Shown here: piece after piece, positions 1-5,972 of the stretch | How the letters are laid out: each line of letters opens with the position of its first letter | Position numbering within the stretch: the first letter of the stretch is position 1 | NCBI GenBank assembly: GCA_050743125.1 | Contig: JBOGEB010000159.1 | Location: 1-10,572, forward strand | DNA from: JBOGEB01 sp050743125 | Lineage (GTDB): Bacteria > Actinomycetota > Nitriliruptoria > Euzebyales > Egibacteraceae | Direction: 5' to 3' | DNA: 10,572 nt | Program-made: the position numbers and the translations under genes | Notes under the pieces: generated by a model | Told to the model about the DNA's origin: nothing | The model's database searches: none | Seen by the model: the letters and a program-made list of their open reading frames with translations, nothing else

Positions 1-358
1 TCAGTCCTTCGTCTCGCAGCTCTGCGAGGTAGCGCTCGTACAGCTGCTCGGCGCGCGGGATGGCTTGTCGATACCACGCTTGCCATGCGCCGCTCTTGTC
101 ACCGCCGAGCAGCAGAACCGCGGTTCGGCGGGCGTCGAAGACGAACAGGGCTCTCATGTGGGCTCTCTCGCTGTTGCAGCGCAGTTCCTTGAGGTTGTGC
201 AGCCGTGAGCCCTGGATGCGATCGACGTGTGGTCGTCCCAAGGTCGGACCCTGTGCTTCGAGCAAGCGGACGACGGCATCGAAGTCCTCTTGTTGCGCAA
301 CGGTGAGGGTGACCCACCAGGCCTCGAACTCGTCCGTGTACTCAACTTGGTACCCCAC
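1..358 (-). CDS. RelE/HigB-like type II toxin (3' end cut by window edge)
   Basis: The minus-strand frame is open from tandem GTG codons (359-361 and 356-358) to the left edge, so about 119 residues are visible and the stop codon lies outside. The protein starts VGYQVEYTDEFEAWW. It then has GPTLGRPHVDRI, LHNLKELR, a MRALFVFDARR strand pair, VLLLGGDKSGAW and WYRQAIPRAEQLYERYL. This order is characteristic of the RelE/ParE superfamily, Gp49/HigB-like branch, whose members are ribosome-dependent mRNA interferases paired with an antitoxin. Toxin-first loci of this kind usually have an XRE-family antitoxin immediately downstream, which would be beyond position 1 and cannot be seen. The second GTG is preferred because a TATACT hexamer ends 6 nt before it, consistent with leaderless initiation; no Shine-Dalgarno is visible. 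The family call is firm; toxicity and partner are inferred. Confidence 0.8.
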   Translation of the reverse strand, partial: MGYQVEYTDEFEAWWVTLTVAQQEDFDAVVRLLEAQGPTLGRPHVDRIQGSRLHNLKELRCNSERAHMRALFVFDARRTAVLLLGGDKSGAWQAWYRQAIPRAEQLYERYLAELRDEGL

Positions 359-364
359 CACGCC

Positions 365-387
365 AGTATATACTCAACTCTATATTA
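365..387 (-). promoter_or_regulatory. AT-rich promoter/operator of the toxin gene
   Basis: An island of A/T in otherwise GC-rich DNA just upstream of the toxin start. It contains the perfect palindrome AGTATATACT at 365-374. On the minus strand TATACT (365-370) and TAATAT (382-387) both resemble -10 boxes. No convincing -35 box is visible. Toxin-antitoxin operons are typically repressed by their own complex at a palindrome overlapping the promoter, so an autoregulatory operator is a reasonable inference. Confidence 0.4.
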
Positions 388-487
388 GCTGTGGTCCTTG
401 CGCGGCCAGTGCTTTTTGCGGCTCCGCCGAGTCTCGACGATGCCCACTCGCCTCCCAGGCCGTATCTAGTGGTCTGCGCGGCCCGCG

Positions 488-1963
488 TTAGGCCGTGCGG
501 CGCTCGAGCCAGGCGAGCAGGGTGCGGACGCCGAAGCCGGTGGCGCCCGGCGGAAGGTGGCCGGTGGCGAGGTCGGGGCTCAAGAAGGCCGGGCCGGTGA
601 TGTCGAGGTGCGCCCACGGGCAGTCGCCGACGAAGCGCTTGAGGAACAGCCCCTCCATGATCGTCCCGCCGCCGGCGCCGTCGCCGGTGTTGGTGAGGTC
701 GGCGACGGGGGTGTCGAGGAAGCGGTCGAGCTCTGGCCACAGCGGAAGGGGCCAGAGGTGCTCGCCGACGACGAGCGCGGCAGCGCGGAGCTCGTCGACG
801 AGGTCGTCGTCGTTGCCCATGAGCGCGCCCGCGTAGCGCCCGAGCGCGGCTGACGTGCCGGTCAAGGTGGCGACGTCGATGATCGTCTGCGGGCGCAGCG
901 TGGTCGCGTAGTCGAGCGCGTCGGCGAGGACGAGCTGTCCTTCGGCGTCGGTGTCGCGCACCTCGACGGTCGTCCCGCCGTGGATCGTCACGACGTCGCC
1001 GGGCCGTTGGGCGTCCGCTCCCGGCACGTTCTCGGCCAGCGCGAGCAGCCCGGTCACCGCCAGGCGCACGTCGAGGTCGGCGAGCACGGACATCGCCGCG
1101 GCGACCACTGCGGCGCCGGCCATGTCCTTCTTCTGCGTCTCCAGGTCCGTGCCACGCCTCAGGCTCAAGCCCCCGGCGTCGAACGTGACGCCCTTGCCGA
1201 CCAGCACGACATGGGCGATCGGGGCGGGCGGACGGTAGCGCAGCTCGGCCAGGCGCGGCGGCGCTGAGGACCCGCGGCCAACGGCGAGCAGGCCCCCGAA
1301 CCCCTGTTCGGCAAGCGCGTCCTCGTCGCGGACCGTCACGTCGCAGACCCCCGCGACGAGCCTGCGGATCGCGGCGACGAGGTCCTCGGGGCGCTTGCGG
1401 TCCGGGGGGAGGTTCACCAGGTCCCGCGCCGCGCAGGTCGCCCGCGCGTAGACGGTGGCCCGGGCGATGCCCGCCCGGGCGTCGCCGAGCAGGCTCGACG
1501 GCACAAGGAGCGTGACCTCCGCGAGCCGTGGCACCTCGGCCCCGTCGGCGGCGGCCTTGAACCGCCGGTCCGTGTACGCGCCGAGGTGGAACCCCTCGGT
1601 GATCGCCTCGACCGCCGCCCGGTTCGCGTGGACCCCGGCGAGGGTGGTCGCGACCCGCTCCACCCGACGGCATGCCTGGGCGGCGACCCCCGCCGCGTGG
1701 CGCAACCGCTCGGGGTCGGTCGCGTCCATCCGCCCGAGCCCGACCAGGAGGACGCCTGCCGCGCTCAGGCCGGGGGAGGCGAGCAGGAAGTGCTGGCCGA
1801 TGTCCCCCCGAAAGCACGGCGTCACCGGGAAGTCGTCGAGCCCGAGCGCGTCGAGCACCGGCCCAGCCCCCGGCCCCTCGATACCGCCCTTGAAGACCGG
1901 CACGGCGAGCAGGTCCGCGTCGACCTGCAGCGGGTCGCTGGCCGCGGCAATCACGCTGAGCAC
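488..1963 (-). CDS. pepA: Leucyl aminopeptidase family protein (M17), altered active site
   Basis: 491 residues, the usual length of cytosolic M17 aminopeptidases, which remove N-terminal residues from peptides using two metal ions. The N-terminal macro-like domain spans about residues 1-150 and the peptidase domain about 165-491. Ligand motifs are present: VGKGVTFDAGG (K257, D262), KKDMAGAA (D280) and DTDAEGQL (D339, E341). Two catalytic positions differ from the family: the lysine of GGxSxK is arginine (R269, in GGLSLRRG) and the arginine of TDAEGR is glutamine (Q343). These correspond to Lys262 and Arg336 of the bovine enzyme. The GTG start at 1963 is chosen because AAAGGG lies 7 nt upstream and a TATACT box lies further upstream at 2006-2011; an in-frame start at 2095 would precede that box. 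The stop is TAA. It could be an active divergent peptidase or a pseudoenzyme; the fold assignment is secure. Confidence 0.93.
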   Translation of the reverse strand: MLSVIAAASDPLQVDADLLAVPVFKGGIEGPGAGPVLDALGLDDFPVTPCFRGDIGQHFLLASPGLSAAGVLLVGLGRMDATDPERLRHAAGVAAQACRRVERVATTLAGVHANRAAVEAITEGFHLGAYTDRRFKAAADGAEVPRLAEVTLLVPSSLLGDARAGIARATVYARATCAARDLVNLPPDRKRPEDLVAAIRRLVAGVCDVTVRDEDALAEQGFGGLLAVGRGSSAPPRLAELRYRPPAPIAHVVLVGKGVTFDAGGLSLRRGTDLETQKKDMAGAAVVAAAMSVLADLDVRLAVTGLLALAENVPGADAQRPGDVVTIHGGTTVEVRDTDAEGQLVLADALDYATTLRPQTIIDVATLTGTSAALGRYAGALMGNDDDLVDELRAAALVVGEHLWPLPLWPELDRFLDTPVADLTNTGDGAGGGTIMEGLFLKRFVGDCPWAHLDITGPAFLSPDLATGHLPPGATGFGVRTLLAWLERRTA

Positions 1964-2005
1964 GGGCAGGCCCTTTCGCTGCAGGTTGAGTAGGGTGAGT
2001 GGCGG

Positions 2006-2011
2006 AGTATA
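2006..2011 (-). promoter_or_regulatory. Possible -10 box for the aminopeptidase gene
   Basis: The minus strand reads TATACT here, about 43 nt upstream of the preferred GTG start, in the 189-bp divergent gap with the membrane protein gene. No good -35 box is seen at 17-18 nt. The assignment rests on the hexamer and its position only. Confidence 0.35.
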
Positions 2012-2152
2012 GGCCGCGACGCGCTCCCGCGATCCAGGCGCGGTTTCGCTCCGCAGCGCGCCACGTACGGTGCCTCGGGCGTCGAGGGGGCACACGAGCC
2101 CGGATCATGGCTGACCGTGTATCTGGCGGGTCCCACGGTGCTCCTTACAGGT

Positions 2153-3487
2153 ATGACGACCGTGACCGACCAGCCCCAGCGGCTCACCGAGCCGGTGGCC
2201 CCTGACGCCTCCGAGCCGGCCCAGCGAAGCTGGCTGGCGAGAGCCGGGAAGATCCAGGGAGCCCTCGTGATTGGGTCCGTGGGCCTGTTGATCGTCGGGA
2301 CAGTCAAGGCGCTGTGGCTCCTGCCTGCCGTCGACCAGGTGGTCGCGCTCCGGTTGGCCTTCCTCCTGGTCCTGTGCGCGTTGCCGGGCATCATGTGGTA
2401 CGCGTTCCTCGCCAGCCGTAAGGCGAGCTTGCTCAACGTCTTCTTCAGCAACCTCGAGCGGCTGGGCCTGCTCGATCAGCGCGGGAGCGAACAGCCTGAC
2501 GCGCGCCGACGGCGGGTGTACACGTACGTCCAGCGGTTCGAGGCCATGTACGGCCGGGTCGACGACCGGGTGTGCCGGGACCTCCTCCAGGGGCGGTTCC
2601 GTCCAGACCACACGCTGCCGGGATTGGCCCAGGCGGCCCGAGGGTCGGGGTTCAGCCCGTCGGTCGCCACCGCGACGGCGCTGGTCACACTGGGATGGCT
2701 CATCACGCTCCCGCCGACGCCGGAGTCCGTCAACTCTGCGCTGGCGCATGCCCCAGGAATCGTGACGGAGCCCTGGTTGGCGGCGCTCTACCCGGCGCAG
2801 GGGCCGGTGGCATTCGCGTTCCTGGGTGCCTACTTCTTCTCGCTCCAGATGCTGTTCCGCCGGTACGTCCTGCGGGACTTGCGCGGCTCCGCGTATCTCG
2901 CCGTGTCGATGCGGATCGTGCTCGCGGTGGTCGGCACCTGGGTGGTCATGGGCGCGCTGCAGGCGCGTGAGGTGCCGAGCCCGGAGTTGCTCGCGCTGGG
3001 ATTCGGGATCGGGTTCTTCCCGCAGATCGTGGTGCGGTTCGTTGCCGCGGTCGTGAAGAGGCTCACGCGCTTCGCCGTGGAGGGTGAGGAGACGAGGCTC
3101 CCGCTGATCGAACTGGACGGGCTCACCGTCTGGCACGTCGCGCGCCTGCAGGAGGAGGACATCGAGAACATGCCGAACATGGCGACCGCCAACCTCGTCG
3201 AGTTGCTGCTGCAGACCCGCTTCCCTCCGCACCGGATCGTCGATTGGGTCGACCAGGCGATCCTCTACACCCACCTGGGGCCGGAGAGCCACAAGGCCCG
3301 CGAAGCGCTGCGCTCGTGCGGCATTCGCACCGCGAGCGCGCTGCTGAAGGCGGCGGAGGACCGTGACCGCAACGGTGGCCGGCTCGCCTTCGAAGGGATC
3401 CTGGGCTCGGGTGCGCTCCGGGTCCTGGAGACGACCCTCACGACGAATCCCAACCTCGCGCTCATCCAGCGCTGGCGCGCGGCGTGA
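2153..3487 (+). CDS. Polytopic membrane protein with C-terminal helix-hairpin-helix-like region
   Basis: 444 residues from ATG 2153 (MTTVTDQPQRL); GTG codons at 2117 and 2138 are in-frame alternatives, and no clear ribosome site separates them. Hydrophobic segments suggest six membrane passes: about residues 36-58, 63-86, 172-187, 218-235, 249-270 and 278-300. A soluble loop of about 85 residues, rich in charged residues, lies between segments 2 and 3. After the last segment come about 140 soluble residues. Within them, LDGLTVWHVARLQEEDIENM and LRSCGIRTASALL resemble helix-hairpin-helix or SAM-like repeats, separated by TRFPPHRIVDWVDQAILYTH. I cannot name a family with a known function. From memory the WVDQAIL-type block recurs in uncharacterised bacterial membrane proteins. 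It is divergent from the aminopeptidase gene and convergent with gpmA, so it is probably transcribed alone. It is no obvious transporter and has no enzyme motif. Confidence 0.85.
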   Translation: MTTVTDQPQRLTEPVAPDASEPAQRSWLARAGKIQGALVIGSVGLLIVGTVKALWLLPAVDQVVALRLAFLLVLCALPGIMWYAFLASRKASLLNVFFSNLERLGLLDQRGSEQPDARRRRVYTYVQRFEAMYGRVDDRVCRDLLQGRFRPDHTLPGLAQAARGSGFSPSVATATALVTLGWLITLPPTPESVNSALAHAPGIVTEPWLAALYPAQGPVAFAFLGAYFFSLQMLFRRYVLRDLRGSAYLAVSMRIVLAVVGTWVVMGALQAREVPSPELLALGFGIGFFPQIVVRFVAAVVKRLTRFAVEGEETRLPLIELDGLTVWHVARLQEEDIENMPNMATANLVELLLQTRFPPHRIVDWVDQAILYTHLGPESHKAREALRSCGIRTASALLKAAEDRDRNGGRLAFEGILGSGALRVLETTLTTNPNLALIQRWRAA

Positions 3488-3491
3488 GGTG

Positions 3492-3516
3492 ACACCGGCG
3501 CGAGGAGCTGCGGTGT
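3492..3516. terminator. Weak dyad between convergent genes
   Basis: ACACCG (3492-3497) and CGGTGT (3511-3516) are inverted repeats in the 62-bp gap between the convergent membrane protein and gpmA stops. There is no T-run on either side. It may serve as a bidirectional terminator, but the stem is short. Confidence 0.25.
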
Positions 3517-3549
3517 GCGGTCCTTGCGCTCCCGGGGCCGCGTTGGCCG

Positions 3550-4161
3550 TTACTCGAGGACCCGCTTGCTGGTCGGGCGCCCGTCGGTCAGCTCGTAGAC
3601 GAGCGGGACGCCGGTCGCGATCTCCAGACGCGTCACCGCTTCGTCGTCCAGGCCGTCGAGCTCTTTCACGATCGAGCGCAGCGAGTTGCCGTGCGCGCTC
3701 ACGAGCACCACGTCGACCTGGAGCGTCACGGGCACGATGACCTGGTGGAAGTAGGGGAGGGTCCGGTTGGCGGTGTCCTTCAGGCTCTCGCCGCCGGGCG
3801 GGGGGACGTCGTGGCTGCGCCGCCAGACCCGCACCTGGTCCTCGCCGAACTCCTCGGCGGTCTGCGCCTTGTCCCGCCCGGTCAGCGCCCCGTAGAAGCG
3901 CTCGTTCAGCTCCCAGGCCTGCTCTTGGGGGACGTCGTCCTGGCCCAACGTGTCGAGGATGACACGGCCGGTGTCGATCGCGCGGCGCAGCGTCGATGTG
4001 AAGGCGCGGTCGATGTGCACGCCCTCAACGGCGAGTCGGTCCCCGGCCTGCTTGGCCTCCGTGCGGCCGCGCTCGGACAGGGGGCTGTCGACCCAGCCCG
4101 TGAAGCGGTTCTCGGCGTTCCAGACGGACTGGCCGTGGCGGATGAGGATCAGTCGGCTCAT
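3550..4161 (-). CDS. gpmA: 2,3-bisphosphoglycerate-dependent phosphoglycerate mutase, short form
   Basis: 203 residues from ATG 4161 (MSRLILIRHGQ). It interconverts 3- and 2-phosphoglycerate in glycolysis and gluconeogenesis in the cytosol. The histidine phosphatase signature LIRHGQSVWN gives the phosphorylated histidine H9. NRFTGW, LNERFYG (E87) and SAHGNSLR (H157) are all present. The segment WRRSHDVPPPGGESLKDT replaces the longer loop of about 25 residues found after the same point in enzymes such as E. coli GpmA. This gives the roughly 205-residue form familiar from many alphaproteobacteria rather than the roughly 250-residue form usual in actinobacteria. A GTG three codons upstream (4170) is an alternative start. 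The gene is divergent from the desaturase, and the paired palindromes at 4189-4224 lie 28 bp upstream of its start. All catalytic residues are in place, so it is very probably active. Confidence 0.95.
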   Translation of the reverse strand: MSRLILIRHGQSVWNAENRFTGWVDSPLSERGRTEAKQAGDRLAVEGVHIDRAFTSTLRRAIDTGRVILDTLGQDDVPQEQAWELNERFYGALTGRDKAQTAEEFGEDQVRVWRRSHDVPPPGGESLKDTANRTLPYFHQVIVPVTLQVDVVLVSAHGNSLRSIVKELDGLDDEAVTRLEIATGVPLVYELTDGRPTSKRVLE

Positions 4162-4188
4162 GCGCAGCACGGTATCAGATTGCGGTTG

Positions 4189-4208
4189 AACCTACGGGAG
4201 CGTAGGTT
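4189..4208. promoter_or_regulatory. Perfect inverted repeat, probable TetR-type operator
   Basis: AACCTACGGGAGCGTAGGTT has two perfect 8-bp arms around a 4-bp GGAG spacer. It lies in the divergent gap between gpmA and the desaturase and directly abuts a second palindrome. Size and symmetry fit a dimeric TetR-family repressor. In mycobacteria, desaturase genes are known to be controlled by TetR regulators such as MadR. That this site is bound by the TetR at 5305-5928 is inference. Confidence 0.6.
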
Positions 4209-4224
4209 ACGGTTACGTAGCCGT
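4209..4224. promoter_or_regulatory. Second, near-perfect palindrome next to the first
   Basis: ACGGTTACGTAGCCGT is symmetrical around TACGTA except for one position pair. It begins directly after the 4189-4208 repeat and ends 29 bp before the desaturase start codon. The placement suggests a second dimer site or overlap with the desaturase promoter. Confidence 0.5.
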
Positions 4225-4253
4225 ACATCGAACTCCTCAGTGGGGGGCTGGAC

Positions 4254-5177
4254 ATGCCAGAGCGCGCCGTTGACTACGACCTGCTCGCTGAGCTGGAGCC
4301 CAAGGCGTCCGAGCTGCTCAACCGTCACCTGGCGATGGCCAAAGAGTGGTTTCCCCACCAATACGTCCCCTACTCCCAGGGCCGCGACTTCGACCCCGAG
4401 CCGTGGACGCCCGACCAGCCCCGCCTGTCCGCGATCGCGCAGCTGGCGTTCGAGGTGAACCTTCTCACCGAGGACAACCTGCCGAGCTACCACTACGAGA
4501 TACGCAGGATGTTCGGGAAGCGGGACTCGGCCTGGATCAACTGGGTGCACCGCTGGACGGCCGAGGAGGGGCGCCACGCGATCGTCCTCCGCGACTACCT
4601 GGTGGTGACGCGGAGCGTCGACCCCGTCCAGCTCGAGCGCGGCCGGATGCGGGTGATGCAGGACGGCTACGACAACGACGAGAAGGACGCGTTGCGCGGA
4701 CTGGCCTACGTGGCGTTCCAGGAGCTCGCGACGCGGATCTCGCATCGCAACACCGGCCGGTACTCCGAGGACCCGGTCGCGGACCGGATCATGGCGCGCA
4801 TCTCGACGGACGAGAACCTCCACATGGTGTTCTACCGGGACATGCTCGGCGCGGCGCTGGAGCTGCGGCCTTCCGAGGCGGTGGCCGCGATCGCCGACGA
4901 GGTCATGGGCTTCCAGATGCCCGGCGCCGGCATGCCCGACTTTCAGCGGAAGGCCGTCCAGATCGCGCGGGCTGGGATCTACGACCTGCGCATCCACCAC
5001 GACGAGGTCGTCTGGCCGCTTCTCCGCCACTGGGGGTTCTTCGAGGTCGGTGGCCTGGACGCTGCCGCCGAGCAGAGACGCGAGCAGTGCGCCCAGTTCC
5101 TTGACGCCCTCGACCAGCTCGCCCGCCGCTACCAGGAGAAGCGCGCTGCCCGGGCGGCCGCAGCCGCCCGGGGCTGA
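4254..5177 (+). CDS. Soluble acyl-[ACP] desaturase, DesA-like
   Basis: 307 residues, start ATG 4254 with a G-rich ribosome site (TGGGGGG) about 6 nt upstream. It belongs to the soluble di-iron acyl-ACP desaturase family (FA_desaturase_2), which introduces a cis double bond into acyl chains held on acyl carrier protein, using ferredoxin and O2. Di-iron ligands can be placed: E73 in TEDNLPSYH, E105 and H108 in EEGRH, E157 in FQELAT, and E187 and H190 in DENLH. There are no membrane segments. The C-terminus is an Ala/Arg-rich tail of about 15 residues with no obvious function. Mycobacterial DesA1 and DesA2 are the closest known types by motif pattern. The gene faces gpmA across a gap carrying paired palindromes and converges on a TetR gene, which suggests transcriptional control in response to acyl chains. 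Whether it serves phospholipids or a specialised lipid cannot be told. Confidence 0.93.
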   Translation: MPERAVDYDLLAELEPKASELLNRHLAMAKEWFPHQYVPYSQGRDFDPEPWTPDQPRLSAIAQLAFEVNLLTEDNLPSYHYEIRRMFGKRDSAWINWVHRWTAEEGRHAIVLRDYLVVTRSVDPVQLERGRMRVMQDGYDNDEKDALRGLAYVAFQELATRISHRNTGRYSEDPVADRIMARISTDENLHMVFYRDMLGAALELRPSEAVAAIADEVMGFQMPGAGMPDFQRKAVQIARAGIYDLRIHHDEVVWPLLRHWGFFEVGGLDAAAEQRREQCAQFLDALDQLARRYQEKRAARAAAAARG

Positions 5178-5217
5178 CCGCTCGCTGGCGGGACCGGGCA
5201 GTCTCGGGCGACGTTTT

Positions 5218-5233
5218 CCCTCGGATCCGAGGG
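5218..5233. terminator. Perfect 16-bp palindrome downstream of the desaturase
   Basis: CCCTCGGATCCGAGGG is a complete palindrome that can fold with a GATC loop, 40 bp after the desaturase stop, between convergent genes. No T-run follows on the plus strand. It is most likely part of a bidirectional terminator; a protein-binding site is possible. Confidence 0.45.
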
Positions 5234-5242
5234 ATGCTGCCA

Positions 5243-5259
5243 CCGGCCGTCTCGGCCGG
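5243..5259. terminator. GC-rich hairpin, probable terminator
   Basis: CCGGCCG-TCT-CGGCCGG forms a perfect 7-bp stem with a 3-nt loop, 9 bp after the previous palindrome, in the gap between the convergent desaturase and TetR genes. Actinobacterial terminators often lack a U-tract, so the missing T-run does not argue strongly against it. Confidence 0.5.
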
Positions 5260-5304
5260 GTTCGGTGGGCGCTTTCAGGTGGTCGTGCGGCGACGCTGAC
5301 GCCG

Positions 5305-5928
5305 TCACGCGCCTCGCTGACGTGCCCGCTTGGTGTTGACGAGCCTCAGCGGGTCGCGGGGCAGGTGTGAGAGGCCCAGGTAGGTGAGCGCCGTCAGGTG
5401 GGCGGCGACGACCTCCTTGGGCAGCTCGTGCTCCTCCGACCACCAGGCGCCCACGTACACGACCATGCCGACCAGCGCGTGGGCGTAGAGCGGCGCGGCG
5501 GCAAGGTCGATGCCGGACTCGGCGAAGAAGCCGGTCAGCACCTCCTCGGCCTTGGCGGCAACGTCCGAGAGCAGGCCGGCCATCCCACCGCTGCCGACCC
5601 CTGTAGGGGAGTCCCGGATGAGGACCCGGAACCCGTCCGGGTCGGCCTCGATGTAGTCGAGGAACGCCATCGCGCTGGAGTGGATCTGCTCCCGCCCGCC
5701 CAGGCCAGGGCCGAGCCGGGACGTGATCATCCCGAGCAGGCGGGCGGCCTCGCGGTCGACGACGACCGCGTACAGACCCTCCTTGCCGCCGAAGTGCTCG
5801 TACACGATCGGCTTGGAGACCTTCGCCCGGCTCGCGATCTCCTCGACGGAGGCGCCGTCGTAGCCGTACTCGGCGAACACGCGCTTCGCCACCTCGACGA
5901 GCTGGGTCCTCCGCTCGCTCGCGCTCAT
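5305..5928 (-). CDS. TetR/AcrR-family transcriptional regulator
   Basis: 207 residues from ATG 5928 (MSASERRTQLVEVAKRVFAE). This start is preferred over ATG 5943 because GGGAGAG lies 6 nt before it, whereas no ribosome site precedes 5943. The N-terminal helix-turn-helix is typical: SVEEIASRAKVSKPIVYEHF at about residues 28-47, followed by GGKEGLYAVVVDRE. The all-helical ligand domain fills the rest, with a hydrophobic stretch LYAHALVGMVVYVGAWW near residue 155. Such proteins are usually repressors released by a small molecule, and close actinobacterial relatives often sense acyl-CoAs. It follows the Fic gene on the same strand with a 44-nt gap, so the two may be co-transcribed, and it converges on the desaturase. 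No copy of the 4189-4224 palindromes is seen just upstream of this gene, so autoregulation through that site is not supported. Confidence 0.93.
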   Translation of the reverse strand: MSASERRTQLVEVAKRVFAEYGYDGASVEEIASRAKVSKPIVYEHFGGKEGLYAVVVDREAARLLGMITSRLGPGLGGREQIHSSAMAFLDYIEADPDGFRVLIRDSPTGVGSGGMAGLLSDVAAKAEEVLTGFFAESGIDLAAAPLYAHALVGMVVYVGAWWSEEHELPKEVVAAHLTALTYLGLSHLPRDPLRLVNTKRARQRGA

Positions 5929-5972
5929 CCGCCGCTCTCCCATGCCCCGGACGGTAGCAGCCGGGCGAGAGG

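Noticed and set aside
99..345. Two small minus-strand frames near the left edge
   Set aside because: They are out of phase with the toxin frame, which runs uninterrupted to the edge and carries family motifs.
477..487. CGCGG-C-CCGCG dyad right after the aminopeptidase stop
   Set aside because: Only 5-bp arms in GC-rich DNA with no T-run; too weak to call a terminator.
1964..2095. 44-residue N-terminal extension of the aminopeptidase
   Set aside because: It precedes the putative -10 box and is not needed for family length; GTG 1963 has a good ribosome site.
342..2108. Long minus-strand open frame rich in Arg, Pro and Gly
   Set aside because: It is antiphase to the aminopeptidase gene over the same bases; composition is typical of a GC-driven shadow and it has no motif.
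2105..3292. Minus-strand open frame of about 395 codons opposite the membrane protein gene
   Set aside because: Highly charged Arg/His/Glu-rich composition with no domain; the plus frame has clear membrane segments and better codon bias.
4158..5243. 361-codon minus-strand frame opposite the desaturase
   Set aside because: Val/Arg/His-rich shadow without motifs; the desaturase frame has complete di-iron ligands.
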